The notes under the pieces are model-generated. The model saw nothing but the letters and a program-made list of their open reading frames with translations, searched no databases and was not told the origin of the DNA. Shown here piece after piece: positions 61,762 through 64,000 of a stretch of 64,000 bases of DNA; position 1 is the first letter of the stretch; each line of letters opens with the position of its first letter. Both the position numbers and the translations under genes were made by a program. This DNA is from Paenibacillus arenosi (GTDB lineage: Bacteria > Bacillota > Bacilli > Paenibacillales > Paenibacillaceae), in assembly GCF_014841135.1 (NCBI RefSeq), contig NZ_JACYTN010000004.1, positions 1 through 64,000 of the forward strand. The letters are read 5' to 3'.

Positions 61762-63783
61762 TTACTTTGCAGTCAAAGCACCTTGATCACTGCGTGCTTC
61801 ACGCGCCTTCATAACGAAGTAACCAAGTGTCAATGCACCGAATGCAACAATGTAAATCGCAAGAATACCTGACTGGCTGAGCAACATACTTGTATCCCCG
61901 CTTGAAATGACTGCTTTAAATCCATTAACGGTATACGTCATTGGTAGCCAGTCACCAATCACTTGCATAGATGTAGGCGTCAGCTCTATTGGGAACGTTC
62001 CTCCACAAGATACGAGCTGAAGAATAAGAATAATGATGGCAACAAATCTTCCTGGGTCACCAAGTACGGTAACGAGGGATTGAATAATAAACATGTACGT
62101 CATACTGGATAAAATACTAAAACCGATAAATTGAGCTGTATTTTGTACTTCCAGCCCAAGGCCGAATATAAGAATAGCATCTGCCACTAGTGCCTGCACG
62201 ACACCAACGGATACAAACAATAACGTTTTGCTCACAAATCGACTCCACCCAGAAGCTAACGGATCCGGAGATTGTACGAGCGGAAGTACAATCGTAAGAA
62301 TAAGTGCACCTACAAACAATCCTAGTGACAAGAAGTAAGGAGCAAATCCTGTACCATAGTTCGGTACTTTATTGATGCTGGATTCCACAACTGTTACAGG
62401 CTTCGCATACATTTCGATTCGTTTCTCTGAACCCTGCACACTTGAAGCTTCATCAGCTGCTTCATTTAGCTTACTCGCTAGTTCACCAGAACCATCCTTC
62501 AGTTCACGTACTCCATTTTGCAGTTTGCCTGCACCATCATTTAACTTGCTGCTGCCATCTGCAATCGTCGTGATCGCTTTCGTTGCTTCTGTAACTCCAC
62601 CTTTAAGCTGAGCAGCGCCATCAGCAAGCTGCTTCGCACCGACTGTCAACTTGCCGCTGCCCGCAGCAGCCTCATCAAGCTTCTGCCCAAATTGCTTCAT
62701 ACCGCCAACAAGCTGAGTCTGACCATCTTTCAAAGCGGATGCACCCGCTACTAGCTTCGTCTGGCCTTCATTTAGCTTGCTCGCACCTACTTGGACATCA
62801 CGGCTCGCTTGCATAATCTGCTTCATAGCTGGGTGATTTGCTAATTCAGGACTTGCTTTCACTAGCTGCTCTAGACCACCTGCGAGCGCCTTTGTCCCTT
62901 CAGCCAGCTCTTTACTGCCAGCTGCGGAGCTTTTCAAGCCTGCTTGTAGTTGAGTAGCCCCTTGCTCACTCTTGCGAGCTCCTTGCTCTAGTTGATCATG
63001 AGCTTGAGCAAGCTGCTTCAAACCTTGATTCATGGAAGCTGCACCTTTGTTCAACTCAGCTGCGCCTAGGTTAAGCTTTTGCGCACCATCTGCCAGTGGA
63101 GTTGTGCCCTGCTTCAACTTCAATGCTCCGTCGGAAAGCTTCGCCATGTTCGTTTTCAGCTCAGCTGTACCATTCGCCAATGTCTTTGTACCATCGTGGA
63201 TCTTGGTTGCACCGTCACCAGCTTCACCTAATCCTTCCGATACTTTCTCAACCTGCTCGAACATCAGCTTTGTATACGATTCCGTAATCGTACGAGATAT
63301 TTCGGAATTAACTTTATGAATGGCAGTTCCCCCAATTTGTGCTGCCAAGAAGTTATGCCCTTCATTCGTTTGGAACAACAACTCTGCTTGCTTCGGCTCG
63401 TCATCCATTAAGCTTGCTGCACGCTTCGAGAAGTCCTCTGGTATCGTAATCGTCATGTAGAAACGATCTTCCTTAAGTCCCGCTAGTGCTTCCTGTGAAG
63501 ATACGAAGTGAAAATCAAGTTCTTTACTTTCCTTCAGCTCATCTACTAGCTCTTTACCTATAGTAAGCTTTTCGCCTTCCAACTCAGCACCCTTGTCCTC
63601 ATTTACAATCGCAACGGGCAGATCCTTCATTTTTCCATATGGATCCCAGAACGTACCTAGAAAAAGTGCACTGTACATAACTGGAATCATCATCACTGCA
63701 ATAACCGGAACCAAAACCTTGGGGTTGCGCAGTATGTTCCCCCACTCAGCAAAAAATAATCGCAAACCTTTCACACGTTTCAC
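61762..63783 (-). CDS. yhgE: YhgE/Pip family membrane protein
   Basis: This belongs to the YhgE/Pip (phage infection protein) family, ABC-2-like membrane proteins with a large extracellular domain. There is one N-terminal transmembrane helix (about residues 24-44, VLVPVIAVMMIPVMYSALFLG), then DPYGKMKDLPVAIVNEDKGA. A long coiled region (about 190-440) follows, built of heptad-like repeats such as LADGAQKLNLGAAELNKG, and about five C-terminal helices. The GTG at 63783 is very close to AAAGGTG, so the next in-frame GTG nine bases later may be the true start. A TetR-type palindrome lies upstream. Confidence 0.92.
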   Translation of the reverse strand: MKRVKGLRLFFAEWGNILRNPKVLVPVIAVMMIPVMYSALFLGTFWDPYGKMKDLPVAIVNEDKGAELEGEKLTIGKELVDELKESKELDFHFVSSQEALAGLKEDRFYMTITIPEDFSKRAASLMDDEPKQAELLFQTNEGHNFLAAQIGGTAIHKVNSEISRTITESYTKLMFEQVEKVSEGLGEAGDGATKIHDGTKTLANGTAELKTNMAKLSDGALKLKQGTTPLADGAQKLNLGAAELNKGAASMNQGLKQLAQAHDQLEQGARKSEQGATQLQAGLKSSAAGSKELAEGTKALAGGLEQLVKASPELANHPAMKQIMQASRDVQVGASKLNEGQTKLVAGASALKDGQTQLVGGMKQFGQKLDEAAAGSGKLTVGAKQLADGAAQLKGGVTEATKAITTIADGSSKLNDGAGKLQNGVRELKDGSGELASKLNEAADEASSVQGSEKRIEMYAKPVTVVESSINKVPNYGTGFAPYFLSLGLFVGALILTIVLPLVQSPDPLASGWSRFVSKTLLFVSVGVVQALVADAILIFGLGLEVQNTAQFIGFSILSSMTYMFIIQSLVTVLGDPGRFVAIIILILQLVSCGGTFPIELTPTSMQVIGDWLPMTYTVNGFKAVISSGDTSMLLSQSGILAIYIVAFGALTLGYFVMKAREARSDQGALTAK

Positions 63784-63828
63784 TCACCTTTGTGCTAAAT
63801 ATCATTTCATAAACTCATTAAAACTTCC

Positions 63829-63851
63829 TGACCAAATAGTTCATTTGGTCA
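63829..63851. promoter_or_regulatory. TetR-type operator upstream of yhgE
   Basis: TGACCAAAT (63829-63837), a 5-bp centre and ATTTGGTCA (63843-63851) form a perfect palindrome 46 bp before the yhgE start. Its half-site TGACCA resembles the operators at 13849 and 13893. A TetR gene may lie just beyond the window. The remaining end of the window (63852-64000) shows no gene, only a weak hairpin CTTGCC/GGCAAG at 63961-63980. Confidence 0.65.
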
Positions 63852-64000
63852 TTTCAGGTCAAAAGAAACGCCTCGCCCGCTCTGCAATGAAATGTACAGC
63901 GTATAAAACGGCTGTATATCTAGTTGCAATTGGACGCGACGCAATAAACCTATAACATATCTTGCCCCTTAATAGGCAAGCTGCTAACTCATAATAAAAT

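Overview
The window reads as a chromosomal segment of a spore-forming, low-to-moderate GC Bacillota bacterium, most likely a Paenibacillus or close relative (inference). The pointers are a CIRCE-controlled groESL operon, leucine T-box leaders, an H-type small acid-soluble spore protein, a Ku/LigD repair module, and the conserved Bacillales order tsaE-tsaB-rimI-tsaD / ydiF / moaC / tatAC / groESL. Strong AGGAGG-type ribosome sites and sigma-A promoters recur throughout. No rRNA, tRNA, CRISPR array, transposase or prophage was seen.

Layout. (1) 0-8.3 kb: a small unknown gene, groES-groEL, tatA-tatC, molybdopterin genes moaB and moaC, 5-formyl-THF cyclo-ligase and the divergent ABC-F gene ydiF. 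(2) 8.3-14 kb: a cluster of DnaA boxes after ydiF, then leuA behind two separate leucine T-box leaders (the distal one has no gene of its own), and a tetR-glycosyltransferase pair with two palindromic operators. (3) 14-21.8 kb: the t6A operon (tsaE, tsaB, rimI, tsaD), sspH, and a three-gene NHEJ set: Ku with a very long Ala/Arg-rich tail, and LigD split into separate ligase and polymerase proteins. (4) 21.7-26.5 kb: cardiolipin synthase, then a membrane M23 peptidase plus bactofilin cell-shape pair and a possible small zinc-ribbon protein. (5) 25.5-49.6 kb: a long minus-strand exopolysaccharide operon. Its transcriptional order is Wzz-like protein, BY-kinase, a 256-nt non-coding gap where Bacillus carries the EAR/epsC antitermination RNA, CapD-type 4,6-dehydratase, Wzx, Wzy, two GT4 enzymes, a UDP-glucuronate-epimerase-like protein, an initiating sugar-phosphate transferase, GT4, an epimerase, galU, ugd, a DegT aminotransferase, a second initiating transferase, a formyltransferase, a FemAB-like acyltransferase, a beta-helix protein, rmlD, a truncated Ugd-like protein and an LCP attachment enzyme. 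(6) 49.9-51.3 kb: a PilZ-like gene and a divergent SinR-like XRE regulator with four copies of a CGATACAT-type motif upstream. (7) 51.4-64 kb: an MFS transporter, a solitary gltB, a secreted protein with eight BIG2-like repeats, an acyltransferase-3 protein and a YhgE/Pip protein with a TetR-type operator.

How the genes fit together. The exopolysaccharide operon appears to supply UDP-glucose (galU), UDP-glucuronate (ugd) and its C4 epimer. It also carries a dehydratase, aminotransferase and formyltransferase that could make a 4-formamido-4,6-dideoxy-HexNAc. Assembly looks Wzx/Wzy-type with Wzz/BY-kinase control, and the LCP enzyme could anchor the product to the wall. The most unusual features are the DnaA-box cluster, the orphan T-box, the candidate EAR RNA, the Ku tail and the repeated motif in front of the XRE regulator. 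All functions are assigned from recognisable motifs and gene context; no database search was run.
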